Shown here piece by piece: positions 1-6,489 of a DNA stretch of 9,851 bases. How positions within the stretch are numbered: the first letter of the stretch is position 1; each line of letters begins with the position of its first letter. The stretch lies in the NCBI GenBank assembly GCA_016550415.1, contig JABXGU010000498.1, positions 1 through 9,851 of the forward strand, written 5' to 3'. Below the pieces are notes generated by a model. That model was not told the DNA's origin. It did not search any database and saw only the letters and a list, made by a program, of their open reading frames with translations. Origin of the DNA: an archaeon (lineage in GTDB: Archaea; Asgardarchaeota; Hermodarchaeia; Hermodarchaeales; Hermodarchaeaceae). The translations under genes were made by a program, and so were the position numbers.

Positions 1-155
1 TATTTGTTGACCATTGTGACTACTACGCCGTCGAGGTGTTTTGCTTTGTCTGCTAGTTTGTGGCAGTCAATGACTCCTGCTATGTTTCGTCCGCATTCGC
101 ATACGAATACGCCTATGCGGGGCTTCTCTGTTTTCCTTTTAGTGCTCTTTGAAAT
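1..155 (-). CDS. hdrA: Heterodisulfide reductase subunit A (HdrA), amino-terminal fragment cut by the window edge
   Basis: The minus-strand frame reads PRIGVFVCECGRNIAGVIDC, followed by HKLADKAKHLDGVVVTMVNK. This is the typical HdrA opening: a short beta strand, a CxCG motif, then NIAGVxD and a leucine/lysine-rich helix before the first flavin and iron-sulfur parts. HdrA is the flavin- and FeS-containing core of heterodisulfide reductase and related electron-bifurcating complexes in the cytoplasm. Only about 51 codons are visible and the rest lies beyond position 1. The frame has no ATG, GTG or TTG between an in-frame TGA (159-161) and the conserved region. The best candidate is ATT at 153-155, six bases after GGTG (162-165); a base error near the start is the alternative. 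The family call is fairly secure, the start is not. Confidence 0.75.
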   Translation of the reverse strand, partial: MSKSTKRKTEKPRIGVFVCECGRNIAGVIDCHKLADKAKHLDGVVVTMVNK

Positions 156-195
156 TGGTCACACCACCGCTGGCTCTTTATGACCGCTCTTTTGT

Positions 196-209
196 CTAAA
201 TATCTTTTC
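196..209 (-). promoter_or_regulatory. Candidate archaeal promoter (BRE/TATA) for hdrA
   Basis: On the minus strand the sequence GAAAAGATATTTAG has a purine-rich stretch followed by an A/T-rich TATA-like box. Transcription would start about 25 bases further on, near position 175, leaving a leader of about 20 bases before the proposed ATT start at 155. It sits in the 218-bp gap between the aminotransferase stop and hdrA, where a promoter is expected. It was recognised by eye from consensus and spacing only. Confidence 0.35.
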
Positions 210-218
210 AACTTCCAG

Positions 219-228
219 TTAGCTAGTT
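219..228 (-). promoter_or_regulatory. Ten-base motif AACTAGCTAA upstream of hdrA
   Basis: AACTAGCTAA on the minus strand lies about 10 bases upstream of the candidate hdrA TATA box. The same 10-mer, on the same strand relative to the gene, occurs in front of the roadblock gene (3374-3383). It contains the palindrome TAGCTA. It could be a regulator-binding site, but two intergenic copies are thin evidence. A third copy (8376-8385) lies inside a coding region. Confidence 0.25.
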
Positions 229-373
229 ATTGGTTAATCAGGCATCTATTGTAATTTGGTAAATAGATTCAGTTATGCTTTCTTTTCAGCATTTTTTCTA
301 TTACATAGTTCAAGATATTATGGTATAATTTAGAAAATGCATGAGTATAATGGCAATGCAAAGAAGGAATCAA

Positions 374-1744
374 TTAGGCTATGTTTTTTATGGCGGCTTT
401 TAGGCTTTCTTCGAAGACATCTACGGCTCTATCGGCTTCTTCTTGCGTGATGGTGAGTGGCGGTTTTATTTTGACGACGTTTCGCTGGAAGGTTAGTCCT
501 CTTAGTAATGGCATAGAGAGGTCAAAGATTACATTGCGTTTGAATCCTTCACGGACAATCGCATCAGCAAGGGAGTTGGCAGGTTCTTTTGATTTGGGGT
601 CTTTTACCATCTCGATTCCGATGAATAGTCCTGGTCCACGGACATCTGCCATTTGCTCATGTTTTTCTTGTATTTCGTTGAGGCGTTTTGTGATGTGAGC
701 ACCTATTTTGGCTGCTCGTCCAGGTAGGTCAAGGCGTTGGATAACTTCGATGTTGATAAGGGCAGCAGCCATTAGTAGAGGGCTGCTTCCGAATGTGCTG
801 TGTTCTTCAGCTGGTGTGAAGCCACTTAACTTTTCATGGGCAAGAGTCGCGCCAATTGGGAATCCACCGCCAAGGGCTTTGGTCACAGCCATCATATCAG
901 GGGTGACTCCATATATTTCGGCGGCAAACATCTTACCAACACGTCCAAATGCTGTCTGTGATTCATCCCAGATAAGGAAAATATTCTCTTTATCGCAGAG
1001 CTTGCGAAGTTCCTCAATGTATCGCTGTGGTGCAGGAACTTGTCCTCCAGGACCTTGCATTGGTTCAATTATTACTCCAGCAACAGGAGCATTGGTTCCA
1101 TAGATTATTGTATTGCGGAGTAGCTCAAGACATTCTAGATCACAATTCTTTGGATCTTGGTTACCGCGGCAACGATAGCAGTATGGGTATGGTGCCTTTA
1201 CGAAGTGTTGTACGCCGAAGCCGGGGAAGCGGATGAGGGGATTTGGCATCCAGTTGCTGGCTGTGATAGTTGCCAGGGTTGCACCATGATAGGCCATCCA
1301 AGCGGTGACAAAGATTGAAGCATTTGGTTTGTGTAGTAAGGCTAGTTTTATGGCAGCCTCAATTGCTGTGGAGCCTCCTTGATTTTGAATGGAGACCTTC
1401 TTCAATTGTCCTGGTGCGATTTGGGAAAGTTTGTTAACTAGCTTAATTCGGGGAATAGTTGGGTAGCCATATCGTACATGTGTTAGTCGTTCAGCTTGGA
1501 ATTGGGCAGCGTAGACCACATCAGGGTTAACGTAGCCGACATTTAGTGTCCAAGCCTGTGAAGTACAGTCAAGGTATTCGTTTCCTTGGGTATCACGGAC
1601 GATGGAGCCACCGGGAACTCCGCTTTCAAGAATGATTTCCTTAAGCGGCGTCAAAATGTGGGCTTCACATTCTTTGAATTCCTCTTCGGTGACCTTGGTT
1701 AGCATCTCGGTAATCTCATCCTCTGTAAGAACCTTGGGCTTCAT
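374..1744 (-). CDS. Class-III PLP-dependent aminotransferase (4-aminobutyrate aminotransferase / dialkylglycine decarboxylase type)
   Basis: A full-length fold-type I PLP enzyme of 456 aa from ATG 1744. Visible family features are the GGST phosphate-binding turn (about 123-126), the YHG motif that stacks on PLP (152-154), EPMQGPGG (from E227), IWDESQTAFGR with the Asp that pairs with the pyridine nitrogen (D260), and the Schiff-base Lys in TKALGGGFPIG (K289). An insert with CYRC and a further C-x3-C (C189, C192, C201, C205) matches a subgroup seen in archaeal aminotransferases, amino-acid racemases and decarboxylases. The likely role is moving amino groups from omega- or alpha-amino acids to a 2-oxoacid; the substrate cannot be read from sequence. 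The frame also opens at GTG 1753, but that GTG lies inside the GGTG ribosome-binding element, so ATG is preferred. It follows the GTPase gene by 68 bases and probably has its own promoter. Confidence 0.9.
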   Translation of the reverse strand: MKPKVLTEDEITEMLTKVTEEEFKECEAHILTPLKEIILESGVPGGSIVRDTQGNEYLDCTSQAWTLNVGYVNPDVVYAAQFQAERLTHVRYGYPTIPRIKLVNKLSQIAPGQLKKVSIQNQGGSTAIEAAIKLALLHKPNASIFVTAWMAYHGATLATITASNWMPNPLIRFPGFGVQHFVKAPYPYCYRCRGNQDPKNCDLECLELLRNTIIYGTNAPVAGVIIEPMQGPGGQVPAPQRYIEELRKLCDKENIFLIWDESQTAFGRVGKMFAAEIYGVTPDMMAVTKALGGGFPIGATLAHEKLSGFTPAEEHSTFGSSPLLMAAALINIEVIQRLDLPGRAAKIGAHITKRLNEIQEKHEQMADVRGPGLFIGIEMVKDPKSKEPANSLADAIVREGFKRNVIFDLSMPLLRGLTFQRNVVKIKPPLTITQEEADRAVDVFEESLKAAIKNIA

Positions 1745-1780
1745 GAAAATCACACCACTGCCAATATACGGTACTTCTAC

Positions 1781-1786
1781 AAAAAA
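1781..1786 (-). terminator. T6 tract after the MglA-like GTPase gene
   Basis: The minus strand carries CTCTTTTTTG about 27 bases after the GTPase stop codon. A T-rich tract of this kind is enough for archaeal RNA polymerase termination. It lies between the GTPase and the aminotransferase start, so it would separate the two transcripts. Evidence is composition and position only. Confidence 0.3.
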
Positions 1787-1794
1787 GAGTGCCC

Positions 1795-1810
1795 ATTATA
1801 GTATATGGCG
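1795..1810 (-). promoter_or_regulatory. Candidate TATA box for the aminotransferase gene
   Basis: CGCCATATACTATAAT on the minus strand, just past the GTPase stop codon, holds two overlapping TATA-like elements. A start about 25 bases downstream (near 1773) would leave a leader of about 30 bases containing the GGTG element at 1753-1756 before ATG 1744. Overlap with the T tract makes read-through from the upstream genes possible as well. Confidence 0.25.
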
Positions 1811-1812
1811 GT

Positions 1813-2370
1813 TCACTTTGTGAGGATTGACTTAAGGATTGCAGCAAAGGATTCTGTTATGTTGCGTCCCTGGGTAGCAATTGTTGTGAAAATCTGTACA
1901 CCATTTTTCAGGGCTAGCGCCTGTACTAATTTTTCTTGTGTGATTGCATTGGGCAGGTCATATTTGTTCATTGTAATGACAACCGGGATGGTTTGGTGAA
2001 GCTGGTCTCTGAACATTTCATTAAGTTCCCTCCATGAGCGAATATTGTCATCGAGAAGGTGGGGTTGTATGTCTGCGACGAAGATGATGCCATCGGTACC
2101 AGAAAGGACTGTTGAACGAGTTTCTGCATAATAGTCCTGTCCTGTCGCGGACCATATGTAAACTTGTAGGGTCCAGTCGCCACGTTCCAGGTTTATTGCA
2201 CCAAAGTCAAAGAATAGAGTTCTCCCTGAGGTTGTTTCAATGGATTCGATTTTCTCTCCTTGACCAAGTTTTTGGAATAGTGTTTTGATGCTGGTGGTTT
2301 TACCACTCATGGCTGGTCCATAGTAGACGACTTTGCTTTGAATGATTTTTGTACTCCAATCTATTAGCAT
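1813..2370 (-). CDS. MglA-like small GTPase
   Basis: A 185-aa Ras-superfamily GTPase of the MglA branch. It has the P-loop GPAMSGKTT (18-26) in the MglA-type context VVYYGP, then SGRTLFFDF (49-56), very like the MglA switch region. G3 is WSATGQDYY (73-81), where the usual Asp of DxxG is absent as in MglA (TVPGQ), and it continues into the MglA-like VLSGTDGIIFVAD. G4 is NKYD (135-138), specifying guanine; G5 is less clear near residues 162-169. No membrane anchor or prenylation cysteine is visible. It starts 7 bp after the stop of the tandem-roadblock gene with no Shine-Dalgarno sequence, so translational coupling is likely. In bacteria MglA is a polarity switch whose GAP is the roadblock protein MglB; the adjacent gene would be the matching regulator here. 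The cellular process in this organism is unknown. Confidence 0.88.
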   Translation of the reverse strand: MLIDWSTKIIQSKVVYYGPAMSGKTTSIKTLFQKLGQGEKIESIETTSGRTLFFDFGAINLERGDWTLQVYIWSATGQDYYAETRSTVLSGTDGIIFVADIQPHLLDDNIRSWRELNEMFRDQLHQTIPVVITMNKYDLPNAITQEKLVQALALKNGVQIFTTIATQGRNITESFAAILKSILTK

Positions 2371-2377
2371 GGTTGGT

Positions 2378-3355
2378 TCAACTCGGAGAAGTGGGTGGAC
2401 TGAAGGGTGTTAAGAAATTGTCAAGAAATCGGTTTAGGGAGTGCTGGGCTTTGGCTTGTGGAGTTGTGTATGCAGCCAGATCGAGGGTTTGTTTGATGCG
2501 GGCTATGAAACTGGGAATAAGGAGACGAAGGTATCCAAGGCGGAGATTATTTTTTTGGAGTATGCTGCTGAAGATGCCAGAACCTGCAGAATAGATGAAA
2601 TGGTGTTCGGTTCCAAGGTCGATTGTTACTTGTTCGATATGCATGCGTTTGGTTAGCCATGCAACTTTGCGACATGTATCGTATAAGGCAAATGTGAAGG
2701 CACTTTTTGTGCCAATCTTGGCGTTAAGATGACCAGCGGTTGTGATAGGGTATCCTCCATTTAATGATACAAATGTGTAGTTAACACCTGTAAGAACCCC
2801 GGCAAAGTCATCTAGCACGCCTTGTAGCTGGTTGACCAAAGCCTCAGTGAGAATGAAGGATTGGTGTCTAATAGGTGTAGTCGTGGTGAGACCGGATGTA
2901 TCCGTGGTATCGAAGTGATCAATTATCGATTCTGTTTGATTGGCATTATAGCTTCTTAGAGGTGGGAGAGGATCCGTTTCTTGGAGAAGTGGACGGATAT
3001 TTTCGCTGCAAGACTTGGTGAATTGGAGGACTACGCCCAGATTGACATTGGTCCGGGTGGCAATCGACAGGAAATAGCGAGGATTTCCTGGAAAGGCGAT
3101 GATGAGGAATTTGGCACGATCCCCTTCAATGAGTGTATAGTTGAATGTTTCATGAAGGCGACTGGCAACAGCGAAAATTGCTGAAGCTGCTGCAGCAACA
3201 CCAAAGATTTCATCTGGGCGTAGCCAAACACCTGCACTGGCAACGGGGTATCCGTCACGCTGAGCTAGGAAGATGTTTTCCACTCCATTAATGCCGCGAA
3301 GGGACTGTAATTGGGATCTGATGAAGTCGATCCGGTTCATCACCACTAGCTCCAT
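2378..3355 (-). CDS. Tandem roadblock/LC7-domain protein, probable regulator of the adjacent GTPase
   Basis: A 325-aa protein with two roadblock-like domains. The first (about 8-124) shows the classic pattern: an amphipathic helix, GVENIFLAQRDGYPVAS, a long Ala-rich helix, and strands ending in FLIIAFPG. The second (about 170-292) repeats it: helix LVNQLQGVLDDF, NYTFVSLNGGYPITTAG, then TIDLGTEHHFIYSAGSG and a final helix. A Thr/Pro/Asp-rich linker (125-168) joins them and a Pro/Ser tail ends the protein. Bacterial MglB has one such domain and works as a dimer on MglA; two domains in one chain could form an intramolecular platform. It is the first gene of a unit with the MglA-like GTPase. A second in-frame ATG at 3340 (five codons in, preceded by GGAG and GGTG) could be the true start. 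GAP or exchange activity is inference. Confidence 0.82.
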   Translation of the reverse strand: MELVVMNRIDFIRSQLQSLRGINGVENIFLAQRDGYPVASAGVWLRPDEIFGVAAAASAIFAVASRLHETFNYTLIEGDRAKFLIIAFPGNPRYFLSIATRTNVNLGVVLQFTKSCSENIRPLLQETDPLPPLRSYNANQTESIIDHFDTTDTSGLTTTTPIRHQSFILTEALVNQLQGVLDDFAGVLTGVNYTFVSLNGGYPITTAGHLNAKIGTKSAFTFALYDTCRKVAWLTKRMHIEQVTIDLGTEHHFIYSAGSGIFSSILQKNNLRLGYLRLLIPSFIARIKQTLDLAAYTTPQAKAQHSLNRFLDNFLTPFSPPTSPS

Positions 3356-3373
3356 CCTTATTGGAACTTCATT

Positions 3374-3383
3374 TTAGCTAGTT
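3374..3383 (-). promoter_or_regulatory. Second intergenic copy of motif AACTAGCTAA, upstream of the roadblock gene
   Basis: This is the same 10-mer as at 219-228, here about 20 bases before the roadblock start. It overlaps the left arm of the 8-bp inverted repeat at 3377-3414, so it could be half of an operator. A function is only suggested by position and recurrence. Confidence 0.25.
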
Positions 3384-3414
3384 TTTCGTCCCATTTGACC
3401 CTACTTAAACTAGC
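3377..3414. repeat. 8-bp inverted repeat in the divergent roadblock/nitrilase gap
   Basis: GCTAGTTT (3377-3384) and AAACTAGC (3407-3414) are perfect inverted copies separated by 22 bp. They lie in the 193-bp gap between the divergent roadblock and nitrilase genes. The right arm reads on the minus strand as CTAGTTTAAGTA, which could also serve as a TATA-like element for the roadblock gene. A dimeric regulator site or a weak hairpin is possible. Confidence 0.3.
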
Positions 3415-3548
3415 AAAGGCAATGCGAAGAAAAGTCCAAAAAAAGGGTGATTTTGGTCAATTTTTTGTAACCAACGTATATTCGGGAGGGTTTGTGAGCA
3501 AGGCTGATAAAGTAAACCAGCGCTTTAGGCAAGTTGAGGGTTTAATCT

Positions 3549-4349
3549 ATGAAGGTTGCTGCAGCCCAATTTCACCCACGCTTTGCCAGCCCTGAAGAGA
3601 ATCGTACCATTCTCCAAAAATACTGCAAAAGGGCAGCTCAGCGTGAAGTAGAGCTCCTAGTTTTTCCAGAAATGTGTGTAACAGGCTATAACTTTCCTTC
3701 AAGAAAAGCACTATCAGCATTAGCTGAACCTGTACCAGAAGGACCTACAACCCAATTATGGATAGATGCCGCGAAAATTCATAAAATGATAATTGTTGGT
3801 GGCTTGGCAGAATTGGGGGAAAATGGGGAACTCTACAATAGCGCAGCTGTAGTAGGACCTAGTGGTTTTCTTGGTTGCTATCGGAAGCTTCATCTTTTCA
3901 ATCGCGAAAAACGATTATTTTCACCTGGTAATCAACCGCCCAGAGTGTATAGGCTGTCTGATGTGACATTGGGGGTTCTTGTCTGTTTTGATTGGGCGTT
4001 TCCAGAGGTAGCACGGATTTTGATGCTTGAAGGCTGCGAGGTACTCTGTCATCCTGCCAACCTTGTGCTTCCCTTTGCCCAAAGGGTAATGATTGCTCGT
4101 AGTATTGAGAATCGTTTCTTCACCATCACCGCCAATCGTTTAGGAACAGAAAAGGACCTAACTTTTCATGGACGCAGCCAGATTACTGATTGCCGAGGTG
4201 AACTTCTCGCCAAGGGTAGTGCAACTCGACCTCAACTCCTAATTGCAGATATAAATCCTGCAGAGGCAAGAGACAAGTATCTTACTCCTAATAATCACAT
4301 CATTCACGATCGTCGTGTAGACTTCTATGAACGACTTCTCCAGAAATAA
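3549..4349 (+). CDS. Nitrilase-superfamily carbon-nitrogen hydrolase (amidase)
   Basis: A 266-aa single-domain member of the nitrilase superfamily, the usual length. The catalytic triad is clear: Glu41 in VFPEMCVTGY, Lys113 in YRKLHLF, and nucleophile Cys146 in VLVCFDWAFPE. The downstream ANLV, RSIENRFFTITANR and carboxy-terminal DRR segments resemble thermococcal enzymes such as P. horikoshii PH0642 as I remember them. It should hydrolyse an amide or N-carbamoyl compound in the cytoplasm, releasing ammonia (omega-amidase, N-carbamoyl amidase or beta-ureidopropionase type). The substrate cannot be chosen from sequence. ATG 3549 is preceded by GAGGGT about eight bases upstream, a reasonable ribosome-binding site. 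It is transcribed alone, divergent from the roadblock gene and convergent with the beta-lactamase-fold gene 12 bp away. Confidence 0.9.
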   Translation: MKVAAAQFHPRFASPEENRTILQKYCKRAAQREVELLVFPEMCVTGYNFPSRKALSALAEPVPEGPTTQLWIDAAKIHKMIIVGGLAELGENGELYNSAAVVGPSGFLGCYRKLHLFNREKRLFSPGNQPPRVYRLSDVTLGVLVCFDWAFPEVARILMLEGCEVLCHPANLVLPFAQRVMIARSIENRFFTITANRLGTEKDLTFHGRSQITDCRGELLAKGSATRPQLLIADINPAEARDKYLTPNNHIIHDRRVDFYERLLQK

Positions 4350-4361
4350 AAGAATTGAAGC

Positions 4362-5018
4362 TTATCGGATTTTGTAGGTTTTGCCAGTTTCAGGAGCTAT
4401 TGGCTTCACCGAGGAGGATTGTTTTGAGAGAAGACTCAAGAAGTCATTATTTTGATTTGTATCTCCGCAAATTGCGAGGACATAGCGTGGTTGGATGGCT
4501 AATGTAGCATCTGCGGCACCGCTAGGATCTAGGGTTCCTTTTTTCTTACCAGCTACTGGGACACAAAGCAAATCAGGACAGGAATTGCGTAAGGCAGCAT
4601 ATTCCTTTGCATGCCCAAGGTGTAAGACACTACCTTGTGAACTTGTGATTAGAAATGCAGTGTTACGGGGTGCGACAAAGCCGCTGTGGCGTAATTCATG
4701 TGCTGTGATAGTAACATCAGCCTTAGTGTCGAATACTTCTCCAGTCTGAAGGGTCTCAAGGTAATATCCAGGAGCGCCTTGATGTTGAACTTCTTCGATG
4801 ACCTGAGGATTTCCGATGACCATGGTTCCATTGTCGATTGCATGATTCACTGTGTTTCCCAGATTTTCAGGATGTGTGTGGCTAACAAGGATAAAGGAGG
4901 CACACACATTGCTTGTCTCAACGAGAGGTTTTCCCTGAATTATTCCCGGATCAATGAGAACCAGTTTCTCAAAATGGAGGAGAAGAGCAGCATACCCATA
5001 ATATGTAACAGAAAACAT
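4362..5018 (-). CDS. UlaG-like metallo-beta-lactamase-fold protein with altered metal ligands
   Basis: A 218-aa protein with the outline of the UlaG/UPF0173 branch of the metallo-beta-lactamase superfamily: start VTYYGYAALLLHFEK, LIDPGI (21-26), the SHTHPENLGN loop (46-55), ELRHSG (108-113), and VPVAGKKKGTLDPSGAADA (153-171), a signature of this branch. Relatives bind two metals through HxHxDH. Here that motif is H47-T-H49-P-E51-N52, the usual GDT-type Asp region reads LGHAKE (134-139), and the final P-x-H-Y region reads AICGD (182-186). So the fold is likely kept while metal binding is changed or lost. It follows the kinase fusion gene by 33 bp on the same strand and is probably co-transcribed. 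A 9-bp inverted repeat covers its start codon. The biochemical function is not known. Confidence 0.78.
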   Translation of the reverse strand: MFSVTYYGYAALLLHFEKLVLIDPGIIQGKPLVETSNVCASFILVSHTHPENLGNTVNHAIDNGTMVIGNPQVIEEVQHQGAPGYYLETLQTGEVFDTKADVTITAHELRHSGFVAPRNTAFLITSSQGSVLHLGHAKEYAALRNSCPDLLCVPVAGKKKGTLDPSGAADATLAIQPRYVLAICGDTNQNNDFLSLLSKQSSSVKPIAPETGKTYKIR

Positions 5019-5040
5019 TGTTGAGAAACCTCAATGTTTT
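5012..5040 (-). promoter_or_regulatory. 9-bp inverted repeat spanning the start codon of the beta-lactamase-fold gene
   Basis: AAAACATTG (5012-5020) and CAATGTTTT (5032-5040) are perfect inverted copies with an 11-base spacer. On the minus strand the downstream arm contains the ATG (5016-5018), the spacer holds the AGGT ribosome-binding element, and the upstream arm overlaps a TATA-like CTATAAAA. In RNA this would be a hairpin hiding the start codon; in DNA it could be an operator over the promoter. The repeat is certain, its function is inferred. Confidence 0.45.
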
Positions 5041-5051
5041 ATAGACTCACC

Positions 5052-6383
5052 TTAACTGGACTGACGGAGTCGTGTACAGGGTACTCTTTTTCCAGATAGA
5101 ATGCGAGCTAGCGTCCCAGCCTTTCTGAGGTCGCAAATAAGGACTTCACAACCTTTAGGTAGCCCTTTGAAGATTTCAGTGAGTTTCCCACGCATACCTG
5201 CAGTAACATCTGCAGCGTTATCTGCTGTACCCATAGCAACCTCCTCTAGAATATCTTCCAAATTTTCAGGCGTAATTAAAGGAACATGATGCGCCTTGGG
5301 ATTTCGTTTGGGATCATCTGTGTATATGCCGCCAACATCAGTGGCAAAGATGACATGTGAGGTGTTGAGGGTTCGAGCAAGATACATAGAAATTTGATCC
5401 CCACTCATGATAGTGAAACCAGATACGGTATCAGCTACGACATCACCAGAGAGTATCGGAATGAAACCTTGCCGGAGGAATGAACGGAGAGCTTCAAGGT
5501 CCATATGGGAAATGCGCCCATCTAGCGAAACGATGATGGAAGAGGACCGAATAGGCACAGCAGGACGTTTAATCTCATGAAAAGCCGCAAGAATTAGTTG
5601 ACCAAGTTTGGTCATCTCAGAGACGGTCTCTGTGACTCCAAGTTTCTTTCTAACACTTTTGCCACCTTTTTGCAGTTGATATTTCTCAGCAGGGAAGTGC
5701 CCAAAGGAACCACCTCCATGAACAAGGATTATGGAATGTGATTTGATTGATGCAATTTCCTTTGCAAGGTGGTCGATGACTTCATGGTTTGGTTTTGATG
5801 GTTTGGTCTTATCTGTTATTATACTGCCACCGAGTTTGATTATGATTGGTGGCGAAGGAGATCCTCGTTCTTTGTGGCGCCAGCCAGGTTTCCAGTGGCG
5901 AAGTTTCGTTGGCCAGTTTTTCCAACCTGTCTTGGCAAATTGTTCTCTGCGCTTAAGATTTTTCTGAACCCATTCGAGTTGACGGAAAAAACGTTCCTTT
6001 CCACTAACGATAGGAATATCCGGTATACCAAGTTTTGCTAAAGCAGTTACGAAGCGGGCTTCAACCAGTTCTTGAAGACGCCCTTCAATCTTGGTTGGGA
6101 TAACATTGTAGCCCCGTTTAGTTAATCCTTCACGAACTCCATCCAGCACAACCCCCCGGCATATTTCGATTGGCTCATCTGTTTCTACTGTAAAACATTG
6201 AAGAGCTTTTAGCGCAATCTCTAATCCTCGCGCCAGGAATGTTTTCTTGGCAAAATTAGGTGATTGAAAATGAGTGATCTCTATTTCTCTGGATAGAAAC
6301 TCCTCGGTCTCAACCCGGTATATTCCGATGATAACACCGCCTACTGGGTCTCCCCAGCCTGCATCATCAATTTGAATCGTCAC
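5052..6383 (-). CDS. Isopentenyl phosphate kinase fused to an uncharacterised amino-terminal domain
   Basis: A 443-aa two-part protein from GTG 6383. The carboxy-terminal part (about 179-443) is a complete amino-acid-kinase-fold isopentenyl phosphate kinase: IIIKLGGSIITDK with Lys183, HGGGSFGH with the kinase-specific His229, LSGDVVAD, SGDQ (327-330), FATDVGGIYTDDP, and DVTAGMRGK (392-400), where relatives usually have DVTGGM. It phosphorylates isopentenyl phosphate with ATP to give IPP in the archaeal alternative mevalonate route. The first ~140 residues open with VTIQIDDAGWGDPVGGVIIG, which recalls the acidic first strand of RNase H-like folds (DEAGRG in RNase HII); its function is unknown. 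A basic, Trp-rich linker (141-178) joins the parts. There is no start codon at the kinase boundary, so this is a real fusion in this sequence. The frame extends to TTG 6410, but GTG 6383 has an AGGA ten bases upstream and is preferred. Confidence 0.85.
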   Translation of the reverse strand: MTIQIDDAGWGDPVGGVIIGIYRVETEEFLSREIEITHFQSPNFAKKTFLARGLEIALKALQCFTVETDEPIEICRGVVLDGVREGLTKRGYNVIPTKIEGRLQELVEARFVTALAKLGIPDIPIVSGKERFFRQLEWVQKNLKRREQFAKTGWKNWPTKLRHWKPGWRHKERGSPSPPIIIKLGGSIITDKTKPSKPNHEVIDHLAKEIASIKSHSIILVHGGGSFGHFPAEKYQLQKGGKSVRKKLGVTETVSEMTKLGQLILAAFHEIKRPAVPIRSSSIIVSLDGRISHMDLEALRSFLRQGFIPILSGDVVADTVSGFTIMSGDQISMYLARTLNTSHVIFATDVGGIYTDDPKRNPKAHHVPLITPENLEDILEEVAMGTADNAADVTAGMRGKLTEIFKGLPKGCEVLICDLRKAGTLARILSGKRVPCTRLRQSS

Positions 6384-6489
6384 GCTGTATGCTTCCTGTA
6401 AGGCACACAAAGCCTGTTCAGCTTAAACCTATCGTAATAATCACCAGATGAATAAGAATTCTCTGTTTCAACACCAACACCCAGTAATA

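Noticed and set aside
159..161. In-frame TGA before hdrA read as selenocysteine.
   Set aside because: It lies upstream of the conserved HdrA start, in sequence resembling a ribosome-binding site. The conserved cysteine positions of the visible CxCG motif are ordinary Cys codons.
381..1236. Several plus-strand open frames of 69-131 codons opposite the aminotransferase.
   Set aside because: They lie antisense to a gene with clear catalytic motifs and have low-complexity, Ser/Arg-rich translations without domain patterns.
374..4349. A reductive pyrimidine breakdown pathway made of the aminotransferase and the nitrilase-type enzyme.
   Set aside because: The genes are on opposite strands, separated by the roadblock-GTPase unit, and no dihydropyrimidine genes are present. 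Substrate specificity of neither enzyme can be read.
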